Positions 7,198 through 14,625 of a stretch of 64,000 bases of DNA are shown piece after piece. Each line of letters opens with the position of its first letter. Within the stretch, counting starts at the first letter, position 1. A program made the position numbers and the translations under genes. This DNA is from Pyxidicoccus trucidator (GTDB lineage: Bacteria; Myxococcota; Myxococcia; Myxococcales; Myxococcaceae): assembly GCF_010894435.1 (NCBI RefSeq), contig NZ_JAAIXZ010000014.1:1-64000 (forward strand), in the 5' to 3' direction. The notes beneath the pieces are model-generated. The model saw only the letters and a list, made by a program, of their open reading frames with translations. It was not told the origin of the DNA and made no database searches.

Positions 7198-8813
7198 AGA
7201 AGACTCAGGACCCGGGTGTCTTCAGGGTCGACAGGCGCCAGTTCCTTCGCGGTACGGGCGGGGCGATTTTGGCTCTGCCGCTGCTGCCCTCGCTGCTGAG
7301 CGCCCGCGAAGCGAAGGCGGCGGAGACCCAGCGGCCCAAGTGCTTCGTGCACGTGCGCACGCCGCATGGCGCCATCCTCACCTCCAACATGTGGCCGGGG
7401 GCCTCGGCCCTGAGCGAGACGCTCCGCTATGCGGGCCACGACGTGCGGCGCGGGAGCCTGACGGCCCCGGTGAACGCGAGCGGCGAGGCGGTCATCAGTC
7501 GGGCACTGACGGCGAAGTCGAGCGTCCTGACGCCGAGCCTGGTGTCGAAGATGAACATCCTGCGCGGGCTCGACTACCCCTTGTACATGGGGCACAACTT
7601 CGGCGCCGCCCTGGGCTACTACGACGAAGACAAGGGCCGGCCCGGCTCGCCGCGGGCGACGATTGACCAGCTCATGGCCTACTCCCCGGCCTTCTATCCG
7701 AGCGTCGCCTCGGTGCGGAAGCGCAGCGTGGTCCTCGCCAGCTCGGGGACGTCGAGCGGGAGCTGGGGTTACAACACGCCGGGGGTCCGCTCCTCCGGTG
7801 TGGCCGCGAGCGACGTCAGCGCCATCGAGAGCTCGTTGGCTCTCTTCGACATGCTGCTCGCGGGCGCAGGGGAGGGCACCCACCCGAGCCGGCCCCCGGT
7901 GGTGGACCGCATCCTCGAGAGCTACCGCCGGCTCCGCAACGGCAACAGCCGGCTGTCCGCGGAGGACAAGGTGCGGCTGGACCAGCACATCCACGCGGTG
8001 GCTGAGCTGCAGCGCCGCCTGGGCACCGTCGTGCACGAGGCCTGCCAGGTGCCCGCCCGGCCGACGACGGACAACCTCACCCTGAAGCGCTCGGCCTCGT
8101 TCGCGGGGGACCCGGCGAAGAACGTCGAGTACTTCCGGCTCCTCAACGAGGTGCTCGCGGTGGCGATGAGCTGTGGCACCTGCCGCGTGGCCACCCTCAC
8201 CATTGACGAGAACAACCAGAACCTCACCTTCACCACTCGCGCCCCGCAGGGGGAGGACTGGCACAACAACGTCGTGCACCCGTCCACCGCCCCCGGCGAC
8301 GAGCAGGACCTGGTGGTCCAGTTCAACAAGGTGTTCTTCTCGGAAGTCTTCCTGGACCTCGTCGGCCGCTTCGAGAGCATCTCCAACGGCGTGGGCGGCA
8401 CGCTGCTGGACGACTCGCTGGTGGCGTGGGGCCAGGAGAACGGCAACTACCCCCACTACTCCTTCTCGGTGCCGGTGGTGACCGCCGGTAGTGCCGGAGG
8501 CGCCCTGAAGACCGGCAACTACTGCGACTACCGGAACCTCAACTACAACCTGGCCGGCAGGAACAGCCCCGAGGACGAGTCCTTGTGGCCGGGTCTGCTC
8601 TTCAACCAGTGGCTCGGCACGGCCCTCCAGGCGATGGGCATCCCCCACGCAGAGTGGCGCGAGGAGGACCACCCCGGCTTCGGCTGGAAGACCACGTACC
8701 AGTCCCAGTACGCGTACTTCTTCACGAACACGGGCCTGACGGCCGACAAGGTCTACCACTCGGAGCTGTGGGCCAAGACGGGCGAGATTCTGCCGTTCCT
8801 CGCGCCGACGTAG
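7194..8813 (+). CDS. DUF1552 family Tat-exported protein
   Basis: A 539-residue protein. The GTG at 7194 overlaps the upstream stop (GTGA) and is preceded by AGGAGG, so it is preferred over further-upstream starts inside the DUF1592 gene. Residues about 13-45 form a Tat signal: DRRQFLRGTGGAILALPLLP then LLSAREAKA. The body has DUF1552 features, including FVHVRTPHGAILTSNMWP, VRLDQHIHAVAELQRRL, LLDDSLVAWGQENGNYPHYS and a late NQWLGTALQAMGIP. It belongs to the alkaline-phosphatase-like DUF1501/1552 group by general similarity, but a reaction is not established. It forms one transcription unit with the DUF1592 gene. Confidence 0.9.
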   Translation: MKKTQDPGVFRVDRRQFLRGTGGAILALPLLPSLLSAREAKAAETQRPKCFVHVRTPHGAILTSNMWPGASALSETLRYAGHDVRRGSLTAPVNASGEAVISRALTAKSSVLTPSLVSKMNILRGLDYPLYMGHNFGAALGYYDEDKGRPGSPRATIDQLMAYSPAFYPSVASVRKRSVVLASSGTSSGSWGYNTPGVRSSGVAASDVSAIESSLALFDMLLAGAGEGTHPSRPPVVDRILESYRRLRNGNSRLSAEDKVRLDQHIHAVAELQRRLGTVVHEACQVPARPTTDNLTLKRSASFAGDPAKNVEYFRLLNEVLAVAMSCGTCRVATLTIDENNQNLTFTTRAPQGEDWHNNVVHPSTAPGDEQDLVVQFNKVFFSEVFLDLVGRFESISNGVGGTLLDDSLVAWGQENGNYPHYSFSVPVVTAGSAGGALKTGNYCDYRNLNYNLAGRNSPEDESLWPGLLFNQWLGTALQAMGIPHAEWREEDHPGFGWKTTYQSQYAYFFTNTGLTADKVYHSELWAKTGEILPFLAPT

Positions 8814-8824
8814 CGCTGGCCGCA

Positions 8825-8845
8825 CGCGCCCTCCTCGAGGGCGCG
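8825..8845. terminator. Bidirectional hairpin between convergent genes
   Basis: CGCGCCCTC (8825-8833), loop CTC, GAGGGCGCG (8837-8845): a perfect 9-bp stem between the DUF1552 stop and the convergent gene ending at 8861. There is no U tract, as is common in this group. Confidence 0.6.
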
Positions 8846-8860
8846 CGGCACCCCAGGGGC

Positions 8861-9355
8861 TCAGCGATCCGCGAACGCGCCCCCGCTGTAGCGGTCGCAC
8901 AGCGCCAGGTACTCGTCGCTCGTCATGTCGAGCGCGAAGACGCGCAGCTTCTTCGTCTTGGGCTTCTTCAGCCGCGTCTTGATGACGACGTACCGGCCGA
9001 TGGGGATGAGGCCCATATAGGTCTGGTTGAGGTAGGTGTTCTCCTCCATGTCGTCCCAGTCGATGAGCTGGCCATCGGGGAAGAGGACTCCATCAAGGCC
9101 AATCACCAGCGCGGGCATGTGCAGCTTGCCCAGGCCCCGGATGCAATTGATGAGCATCCACACCGCGGCCAGCGCGATGAGTCCCACCAGGTACCCCGCG
9201 CCCGTCTTGGGGATGGCCATGGCGGTCAGCACGAGGAAGAACGCGCTGCCCATGGACCAGATGATGGCGCCCGCGATGAGCCTGGTGCGCGAGTAGTAGA
9301 ATTCGTGGGGCTTGTCGGACTTCGCCTTCGACTTCGCGGAGCTGTAGATTTCCAT
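8861..9355 (-). CDS. Small membrane protein with PH-like cytoplasmic domain
   Basis: A 164-residue protein with two membrane segments (about 25-45 and 53-70: LIAGAIIWSMGSAFFLVLT and YLVGLIALAAVWMLINCI). A basic, beta-rich cytoplasmic tail follows, with LVIGLDGVLFPDGQLIDWDDMEE and RYVVIKTRLKKPKTKKLR. This is the layout of bacterial PH-like (STM3941-type) proteins, whose function is unknown. It is followed by a gene of similar design on the same strand, 30 bases away, so the two likely form an operon. Confidence 0.7.
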   Translation of the reverse strand: MEIYSSAKSKAKSDKPHEFYYSRTRLIAGAIIWSMGSAFFLVLTAMAIPKTGAGYLVGLIALAAVWMLINCIRGLGKLHMPALVIGLDGVLFPDGQLIDWDDMEENTYLNQTYMGLIPIGRYVVIKTRLKKPKTKKLRVFALDMTSDEYLALCDRYSGGAFADR

Positions 9356-9385
9356 GATGTGATGCCTGTGTTGGGGTGAGGGGTA

Positions 9386-10225
9386 TCAGCCGGCCAGGCG
9401 CGCTGACAGGTAGGCCAGCAGGACGGGGGCGTTGACGACCTTCGCCTCGTCAAGCTTGTGGCGTCTGCCGTTGACCGTGAGGATGAGCTCACGCGTCTCC
9501 GCGCCCGTGTCGCTCTCGTCCTGGAAGCGGATGCTGTCGATGTCGTCCCAGTGAATCAGCCGCCGCTTGTAGGTCAGCCCCTCGTCACCGAGGGTCAGGG
9601 GACCGAAGGGAACCGCTTCCCCCTGGGATACCTGGTGGTGCACCTCCTCCAGGAGCTCCGCGACCACGGAGTCCGTCACCAGGGCCTCGAGCTCGTCCGG
9701 GTCGCTCCACAGGTACAGCCGGAGCCGGTACGTGCCTCGGTCATGACGGAGGACGAGCTGGTCCTCCTGGTGCCGCCGGACGATGGAGCGCACCTGGCCC
9801 CACGCGAGAGACGTGCTGCCCGAGCGCAGCCCCCTGTCGTCCACCACCAGCGAGCGCGGGGACCACCACCAGACGAAGAAGTCGCTGGCCCGCCACGCCA
9901 TCAGGTAGATGCCGCATGGGATGCCGAGCAGCAAGGTGGGGAAGCCATACGTGCTGCGCAGCATGCCCACCACCATTTCGCGTGGCAGCAGGTGGATGGA
10001 CGCGGGCGTGAGCAGCATGGCCAGCACCACGTAGATGAGGACAAGCCCCATCACGAGCCACCACAGGGTGTGCCGGGGGAAAACCAAGGTGTACGAGTGC
10101 TTCAGGGGACGACTCCCAGCGGGCCGGGTGGGGGGCGCGGAACTTAGCGAACGTTCGTTCAGCCTATAGCCTCGGAGCCGACCCTTTACGAGCACCAAAC
10201 GCCTCGGGCCCTGGCCATGGGCCAT
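9386..10225 (-). CDS. Membrane protein with PH-like domains (DUF6585-like)
   Basis: A 279-residue frame with two membrane segments (about 55-75, LWWLVMGLVLIYVVLAMLL; about 92-110, FPTLLLGIPCGIYLMAW). Two PH-like cytoplasmic halves follow, each with the SLxWGQVRSIVRR / RLIHWDDIDSIRFQD pattern. It resembles its neighbour at 8861 and recalls DUF6585 proteins, without certainty. The start is uncertain: the ATG at 10225 puts a palindromic operator-like element (10148-10157) inside the coding region, so the true start may be a downstream alternative codon. Confidence 0.65.
   Translation of the reverse strand: MAHGQGPRRLVLVKGRLRGYRLNERSLSSAPPTRPAGSRPLKHSYTLVFPRHTLWWLVMGLVLIYVVLAMLLTPASIHLLPREMVVGMLRSTYGFPTLLLGIPCGIYLMAWRASDFFVWWWSPRSLVVDDRGLRSGSTSLAWGQVRSIVRRHQEDQLVLRHDRGTYRLRLYLWSDPDELEALVTDSVVAELLEEVHHQVSQGEAVPFGPLTLGDEGLTYKRRLIHWDDIDSIRFQDESDTGAETRELILTVNGRRHKLDEAKVVNAPVLLAYLSARLAG
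10148..10157. promoter_or_regulatory. Palindrome CGAACGTTCG, operator-like
   Basis: A perfect 10-bp palindrome within GAACGAACGTTCG, the core seen in many TetR-type operators. It lies 70 bases inside the longest version of the membrane-protein gene, next to a TATAGG sequence on the minus strand. That would fit a promoter if the gene starts downstream. It could be chance. Confidence 0.3.
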
Positions 10226-10321
10226 GTAAACTCAGAACCTCCAAATTCTCATTGAGTGAGATTCGGCCCATGCCGCTCCAGGGGATGGGCGGAAGGGCTG
10301 GCTTGCTCCCACAAAAGCAAA

Positions 10322-10349
10322 GGGCCGAGTCCCAGAAGGAACCCGGCCC
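10322..10349 (-). terminator. Rho-independent terminator of the GH45 gene
   Basis: GGGCCG and CGGCCC close a hairpin with an additional inner TCC/GGA pairing. On the minus strand it is followed by TTTGCTTTTGT. It lies 33 bases past the GH45 stop. Confidence 0.65.
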
Positions 10350-10381
10350 GCGCAGGTGGTCAACGATACGTTCGCCTGCTC

Positions 10382-11095
10382 TTACTTGCGTATGCAGCCA
10401 GATTTATCAGTGATTGCGGATGGACAGGTGACCTGCTTGAAGCTCACGGTGGGATTATCCGCGTTCTTGAACCAATCGAATCGCCACTGACAGCCCGCCC
10501 TCAATTGAGACGGCAGTTGGCTGCATTCATTTCGAGTGGCGATGCCGCCGTATCTGGCACCCCAACCATCGGCTGGAGCACCCCACTGACTCGTACAGGC
10601 GTTGAAAAGGCCAACACCCCCGCCAGGGATTAGCAGGGCGAAATGGTTCTGACCCAAATCCCCTCCCGTATTAACAGCCTGAACCACCATCTTCTTGCCC
10701 TTCACGGGCCCGCTGGTGAATGTCAATTCGTAACAGGCGCAGCTCCAAGCGGCTTCTGTCAAGCCCTGCAAATTCGCTGCGGCAAATCCATACGACAGAT
10801 TCGAATTAACAGCCCACGGCTGATTGTTGTTACACGCGTAGGCAGTACCACCATTCGCACCGCTTTGCGTATCCGGACTGAGCACGGAGACGCCATTACT
10901 GGCGCAAGCTTTAACCGGACTGGTAACTGAGGCTTTCCCAGGCCACGAAGCGCTTCCTTTGGCACAATCCCAGTATCGGGTCGTCTTGCCCGTTTGTTGA
11001 GCCTCAGCCTCGTTGCCGATGCCGAGCAGGAGCGCGAACGCAGTCACTACAGCCAGCGCTTGTCGAAGGGAGCCTCTGTGACGAATATTTGTCAT
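10382..11095 (-). CDS. Glycoside hydrolase family 45 (endoglucanase-like) protein, catalytic acid replaced
   Basis: A 237-residue secreted protein. ATG 11095 gives the signal peptide MTNIRHRGS...GNEAEA with cleavage near residue 32; an in-frame ATG at 11149 would only add a polar extension. The mature protein follows the GH45 plan known mainly from fungal endoglucanases: TTRYWDC at 38-44 (catalytic base Asp43), CYELTFTSGPVKGKKMVVQ at 121-139, NTGGDLGQNHF at 142-152, IPGGGVGLFNACTSQWG, and the tail WRFDWFKNADNPTVSFKQVTC. The residue after NHF, normally the proton-donating Asp, is Ala153 (codon GCC at 10639-10637). The second Cys of the usual WDCC is also Ala45. It may bind cellulose-like glucan without cleaving it. 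GC is lower than in the neighbours, suggesting transfer. Confidence 0.88.
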   Translation of the reverse strand: MTNIRHRGSLRQALAVVTAFALLLGIGNEAEAQQTGKTTRYWDCAKGSASWPGKASVTSPVKACASNGVSVLSPDTQSGANGGTAYACNNNQPWAVNSNLSYGFAAANLQGLTEAAWSCACYELTFTSGPVKGKKMVVQAVNTGGDLGQNHFALLIPGGGVGLFNACTSQWGAPADGWGARYGGIATRNECSQLPSQLRAGCQWRFDWFKNADNPTVSFKQVTCPSAITDKSGCIRK

Positions 11096-11219
11096 CGTCG
11101 CAGCGTGGCCATAACAGCGCGCGAGTGTCAAGGTGCGGCGCTGCCCCACGCTTCACACCTCGTGCGTACCCGGCAATGCTCTGCTCGGCACGACGCCCCG
11201 CACCAGCTGAACCCATAAT

Positions 11220-11893
11220 GAGGAAACGAGAGGGGATTCGCGGTCAGCCGGAGGGCCGGCGCGTTGACGTTCAGCAACGAAGTGGGGCGGAACAGGGAGC
11301 GGGGCTAAGAGCGGGGCAGGGCTAACCCGTGAGACTCACTCTGGAGTTTGGCGGCCTGCCCCGCTGCCCCGGCGCCCCGGCGGAATACACACGAGTCCAA
11401 GCAGGAGGAATGAGAGGAATTGAATGACTGGCAATTGTCGCCTTGGGGGTTGTGTTCCTCTTCCTCTCTCTCTTCTCTGAAACAGGCGGGGCAGGCGGGG
11501 CCGCGAGACGAAGGCGTGTAAAAGAGTTGTGGTCTCGGGCACTTGGCGTGGTGGGGGCTGCCCCGCTTCGCGCCCCGGTGTGGCGAGGCAGCGGGGCCAA
11601 GGGCATGTGGTCGGGGCAGCACGCCTGAAGGCTGCGCGTCCCCACGTACTGCTGCGCCCGTCGCCGTGGGCGGACTTCTTCAAGACGTGCCTGGGCGCGC
11701 CCCGCAGGAGGCCGAGTGACCGGTCAGCCGCCGCGACCTTCCCCTCGAGGTCCAGCACGCCCAGCGAAGCGAGTCTCGCGCCAGCCAGACGTACAAGGCC
11801 TTCCTCGACCACCTGTGCCCCGCGCTTGTTGTGATGGGGCCACGTGGACAAGGTGCGATTGCAGGAACGTGCTCCCCGGCCACGGAGGTGACC
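11220..11893. other. Non-coding region with long-range inverted repeats before the SIR2 gene
   Basis: No convincing gene is seen. GCCTGCCCCGC at 11354-11364 is matched by its exact complement GCGGGGCAGGC at 11484-11494. Inside this loop a purine-rich stretch (about 11400-11418) faces a pyrimidine-rich stretch (about 11455-11478), including GAGAGGA/TCCTCTC. This could fold as an RNA of about 150 nt. The last 200 bases before the SIR2 gene read weakly coding-like in one frame (SQTYKAFLDHLCPALVVMG) but have no start; they may be debris of a lost gene plus the SIR2 promoter. Confidence 0.4.
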
Positions 11894-12739
11894 ATGGCGG
11901 TTCTCGAGCTGCCCCAGGCCGCGCCATTGCTCCAGCAGGAATACCGGGAAGGCCGGCTCATTCCCTTTCTGGGCGCGGGCTTCTCCAAGCCGCTGCACCT
12001 GCCGGACTGGAGCGAGCTCATCGCGTCCATGGCGGAGCCGCTGGGCTTCGAGCCGGAGTTGTTCATGGACCATGGCAGCGCCGAGCAGCTCGCGGAGTTC
12101 TTCTCCGTGGCGCACCCGAACAACTTCGAGCGCCTCGTCTATGGCATGGCGCGGAAGTTCAACTCGGAAGAGGCCAGCCAGCTCCGCAAGGTCTCTCCCA
12201 CGCACAAGGCCCTGGCCCTCCTCGACCAGTGGCACACCATCTACACGACCAACTTCGACTGCCACATCGAGCACGCGCTCAGGGATGCGGGAAGGAAGGT
12301 CTCCGTGCTGGCCTCCTTCGTGGACTTCCAGGACAAGCAGGAGGCCGGTGCCTGCGATGTCATCAAGTTCCACGGCACGCTGGAGATCCGCAACACCATC
12401 ATCCTGACGGAGAGCGGCTTCTTCGACCGGATGGCGCTGGAGGATGCCGCGGACCAGCGACTGCGGGCAGACCTGCTCAGCCACAGCTTCCTGTTCATCG
12501 GCTACAGCTTCAGCGACATGAACATCCGCTACATCTGGTACCGCATGCACCAGCTTCGCCAGCGCAGCCAGGCCGGAAGCCGCGCTCCGCTGACGCCTCG
12601 CAAGTGCTTCTTCGCCACGCATGGCGCCGGGCCGGTCCAGCCGATGCTGCTCGAGCAGTGGAACGTCGACGTCATCCAGCTCGACCCGGAGGACAAGACC
12701 GCAAGCGTCGCGGAGCTCCTGAGGAGTATCGGCGGATGA
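11894..12739 (+). CDS. SIR2-family NADase-like protein (KomC-like defence effector candidate)
   Basis: A 281-residue cytoplasmic protein of the SIR2-like (SIR2_2) type used as an NAD+-degrading effector in phage defence. Motifs are intact: FLGAGFS at 25-31 for NAD binding, TTNFD with Asn120, KFHG with the catalytic-type His160, and GYSFSD at 203-208. The ATG at 11894 is preceded by GGAGG and gives a start close to the first motif; the frame continues upstream without a better site. A HAM1/ITPase-like gene starts 28 bases downstream on the same strand. The pair matches the KomC-KomB core of the Kongming system, in which a HAM1 protein senses dITP and switches on the SIR2 NADase. No adenosine-deaminase (KomA) gene is adjacent. 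Confidence 0.85.
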   Translation: MAVLELPQAAPLLQQEYREGRLIPFLGAGFSKPLHLPDWSELIASMAEPLGFEPELFMDHGSAEQLAEFFSVAHPNNFERLVYGMARKFNSEEASQLRKVSPTHKALALLDQWHTIYTTNFDCHIEHALRDAGRKVSVLASFVDFQDKQEAGACDVIKFHGTLEIRNTIILTESGFFDRMALEDAADQRLRADLLSHSFLFIGYSFSDMNIRYIWYRMHQLRQRSQAGSRAPLTPRKCFFATHGAGPVQPMLLEQWNVDVIQLDPEDKTASVAELLRSIGG

Positions 12740-12763
12740 CGGGAGCGGATGACGGGAGCGGAT
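12733..12763 (+). repeat. 13-bp direct repeat at the SIR2-HAM1 junction
   Basis: CGGATGACGGGAG occurs twice in tandem (12733-12745 and 12746-12758), followed by a partial third copy CGGAT. It spans the SIR2 stop codon (12737-12739) and the approach to the HAM1 start. Copy-number change would alter the spacing between the two genes. Confidence 0.8.
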
Positions 12764-12767
12764 TGGA

Positions 12768-13328
12768 ATGAAGACCGCCTATTACGTCACGTCGAATGCC
12801 GACAGGCTCCGTGAGGTCGAGCACTTCTTCCAGGGCTCGTCGAAGCTGGGCTTCGTCAAGGCGCGCAGGTCGGCCTTCGTCGAGCTCCTCGAAACGGACC
12901 TGAAGACGCTCGTCCTGAACAAGGCCGCGGCGGCCTACGCCCGGGTCCGGTTTCCCCTCATCGTCGAGCATGGCGCCTTCTGTATCGAAGACTTCGGCTG
13001 GCTCCCGGGGACGCTCATCCGTCCTTTCTGGGAGGCGCTCGGGACAAGGCTCTGCGGGTTGGTCCGTCCCGACCGCAAGAGGGTGACCACCCGGTCCGCT
13101 GTCTGCTTCTGCGACGGCAGGCAGCGGAAGGTGATTCTCAAGGAAGTCGAAGGGACGCTGGCGGATGCACCGCGCGGCAAGGGCGGCTTCGATTGGGACT
13201 CCATCTTCATTCCCCAGGGCCGCACGCAGACCTTCGCGGAAATCGCCGAGGCCTCACTGGATGACAAGCTGGGCCTCTCCGCCTCGGGGCTCGCATACGC
13301 CGAGCTGAAGAAGGAGCTCGGCCTCTGA
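12768..13328 (+). CDS. HAM1/ITPase-family protein, catalytically degenerate (KomB-like sensor candidate)
   Basis: A 186-residue protein of the HAM1/RdgB/ITPA fold, which normally hydrolyses dITP, ITP and XTP to monophosphates. The order of elements fits: VTSNADRLREV (7-17; family TGNxxKLxEV), TDLKTLVLNKAAAAYA, LPG (about 79), EVEGTLADAPRGKGGFDWDSIF (family VEG...PRG.GGFGYDPIF) and TFAEI. The catalytic stretch EDT or DDSG is replaced by Val66-Glu67-His68-Gly69. The base-reading SHR near the end is Ser171-Ala172-Ser173. It therefore probably binds nucleotides without efficient hydrolysis. Together with the upstream SIR2 gene this suggests a sensor-effector pair. Confidence 0.8.
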   Translation: MKTAYYVTSNADRLREVEHFFQGSSKLGFVKARRSAFVELLETDLKTLVLNKAAAAYARVRFPLIVEHGAFCIEDFGWLPGTLIRPFWEALGTRLCGLVRPDRKRVTTRSAVCFCDGRQRKVILKEVEGTLADAPRGKGGFDWDSIFIPQGRTQTFAEIAEASLDDKLGLSASGLAYAELKKELGL

Positions 13329-13351
13329 CCTGACTTCGGGCATGGAAAGGT

Positions 13352-13384
13352 GGCACGGCGACCTGCTCATCCAGGTGCCGTGCC
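13352..13384. terminator. Bidirectional hairpin after the SIR2-HAM1 pair
   Basis: GGCACGGCGACCTG and CAGGTGCCGTGCC pair with a single bulged base, between the HAM1 stop at 13328 and the convergent gene ending at 13396. Confidence 0.6.
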
Positions 13385-13395
13385 GTGATGCTGCT

Positions 13396-13836
13396 CTACG
13401 CGCCGGTCTCGTAGTTGGCGGTGGCGGACAGGATGACCGACTGGCCCGTCTGCAGATCAGTCACCTGCACGCGCTGGGGGTAGTCCCGGAAGGGACCAAT
13501 CGAGCGCGAGCAGACCCAGCCCTCCTGGGTGGTGTACCAGACTCTGGCGCACTTGTTGTCGAGGTACGTGATCTGGTACCGGCCGGCGGACTGGTCGATG
13601 CCGACGACCGAGAACACCGCCGTGGCCTTGGGCTGCCACCAGACGATGGCGGAGCAATAGTAGGGGGTCGCCACGTCCCACGCCGATGTGTCGATGTAGC
13701 AGGCGGCCCGGGCCGACTCGAGCCCCGCGACCTGTACCAACCCCTCTTGTGTACCCGTCGCATCCTCGTGAGCGAGGGCCGGAGTCGCGATGGTGGCCAG
13801 GACAGTCGACATTCCCCACTTCAAGAAAGACTTCAT
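13396..13836 (-). CDS. Small secreted protein of unknown function
   Basis: A 146-residue exported protein. ATG 13836, with GAGGTG about 10 bases before it, gives the signal peptide MKSFLKWGMSTVLATIATPALA; the frame extends further upstream but without a signal. The mature part is compact and beta-rich, with three Cys residues (in AACYIDTSAWD, YYCSAIVWW and DNKCARVWY, and one more in WVCSRS). No family is recognised. Confidence 0.7.
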   Translation of the reverse strand: MKSFLKWGMSTVLATIATPALAHEDATGTQEGLVQVAGLESARAACYIDTSAWDVATPYYCSAIVWWQPKATAVFSVVGIDQSAGRYQITYLDNKCARVWYTTQEGWVCSRSIGPFRDYPQRVQVTDLQTGQSVILSATANYETGA

Positions 13837-13880
13837 ACAGAGCACCTCGTTCCAGTGTGTTGTGGGTCCCTGCCACAGAC

Positions 13881-14396
13881 GTGAAGCGCGGCAGGCAACC
13901 GGAGACACAAATAGAACGAGGCGCCTGGAGGGTATCGGACGACAGCGCACCACGATTCGACTGGGAGTGCCCCCTCTATGCCAGGCCCGAGGAGATCGCG
14001 CGGCAGATTGGCTTCCTGCTGTCAGACGACTGCGCGCCGGACGGCGGGTCGGTCTTCGACAAATGCGTCATGAACCGGGGCCGTACCTCGATGAACATGA
14101 TCGTGAACCCGGAACTCCCATACGTCGGGGAGTTTGCGTGCGAGGAGGTGTACTCGTTCCGCCGTGCCCAGCGGGCGCCCGCCACCGCGCCGCCGGAGGG
14201 CGCCACCTTGCGCTGCTCCACGCTGTACGACGTCGAGGGCGAGTCGCTGTCGGTGAACACGCGCCCGGAGCTCTTCTGCACCACTGGCAACACGACGCGC
14301 TACGCCCTGGTCGACGGCTACACCGGACAGTGGGATGACCGCGCCAACCCGCCCGCGTGGTGGCCCTGCGAGGTGACGCCGCCCTCCGAGCCCTGA
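13881..14396 (+). pseudogene. 5'-truncated gene for a Cys-rich extracellular protein
   Basis: The frame reads a plausible extracellular sequence from about 13935 to the stop at 14396, with six Cys residues spread through it, for example FDWECPLYARPEEIARQIG, CVMNRGRTSMNMI and WWPCEVTPP. There is no signal peptide, and the only in-frame starts (GTG 13881 and others) lie in the promoter of the divergent gene at 13836. A start and export signal have probably been lost. No family is recognised. Confidence 0.45.
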
Positions 14397-14409
14397 GCAC
14401 GGAGAGACA

Positions 14410-14441
14410 CCGGAGGCTGGCTCGGTGAGGCCTGCCTCCGG
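14410..14441 (+). terminator. Hairpin after the truncated Cys-rich gene
   Basis: CCGGAGGC at 14410-14417 pairs with GCCTCCGG at 14434-14441, 14 bases past the stop at 14396. No U tract. Confidence 0.4.
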
Positions 14442-14625
14442 TTCGCGGCGACGACTGCGACAGCTTCGCCTGGAGGCCAGCCTTCTCGCGCCGTGATTCG
14501 ACGAAACGGGATGTGCTTCCCGGGGGCAGGGTGTGCCACGTTGGCGGCTTCGCGCGGCGGTGTGAGGTCGTGACACGCCGGCATCTCGCCGGCCACCAGC
14601 GGCCGCGCGTCCCCACAGGTGGCTC

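Noticed and set aside
11340-11640. Retron-type RNA in the structured region
   Set aside because: No reverse transcriptase gene is nearby, and the paired arms do not show the msr-msd arrangement.
11149-13400. KomA-type adenosine deaminase next to the SIR2-HAM1 pair
   Set aside because: Both flanks were examined and no deaminase motif was found; the flanking genes are GH45 and a small secreted protein.
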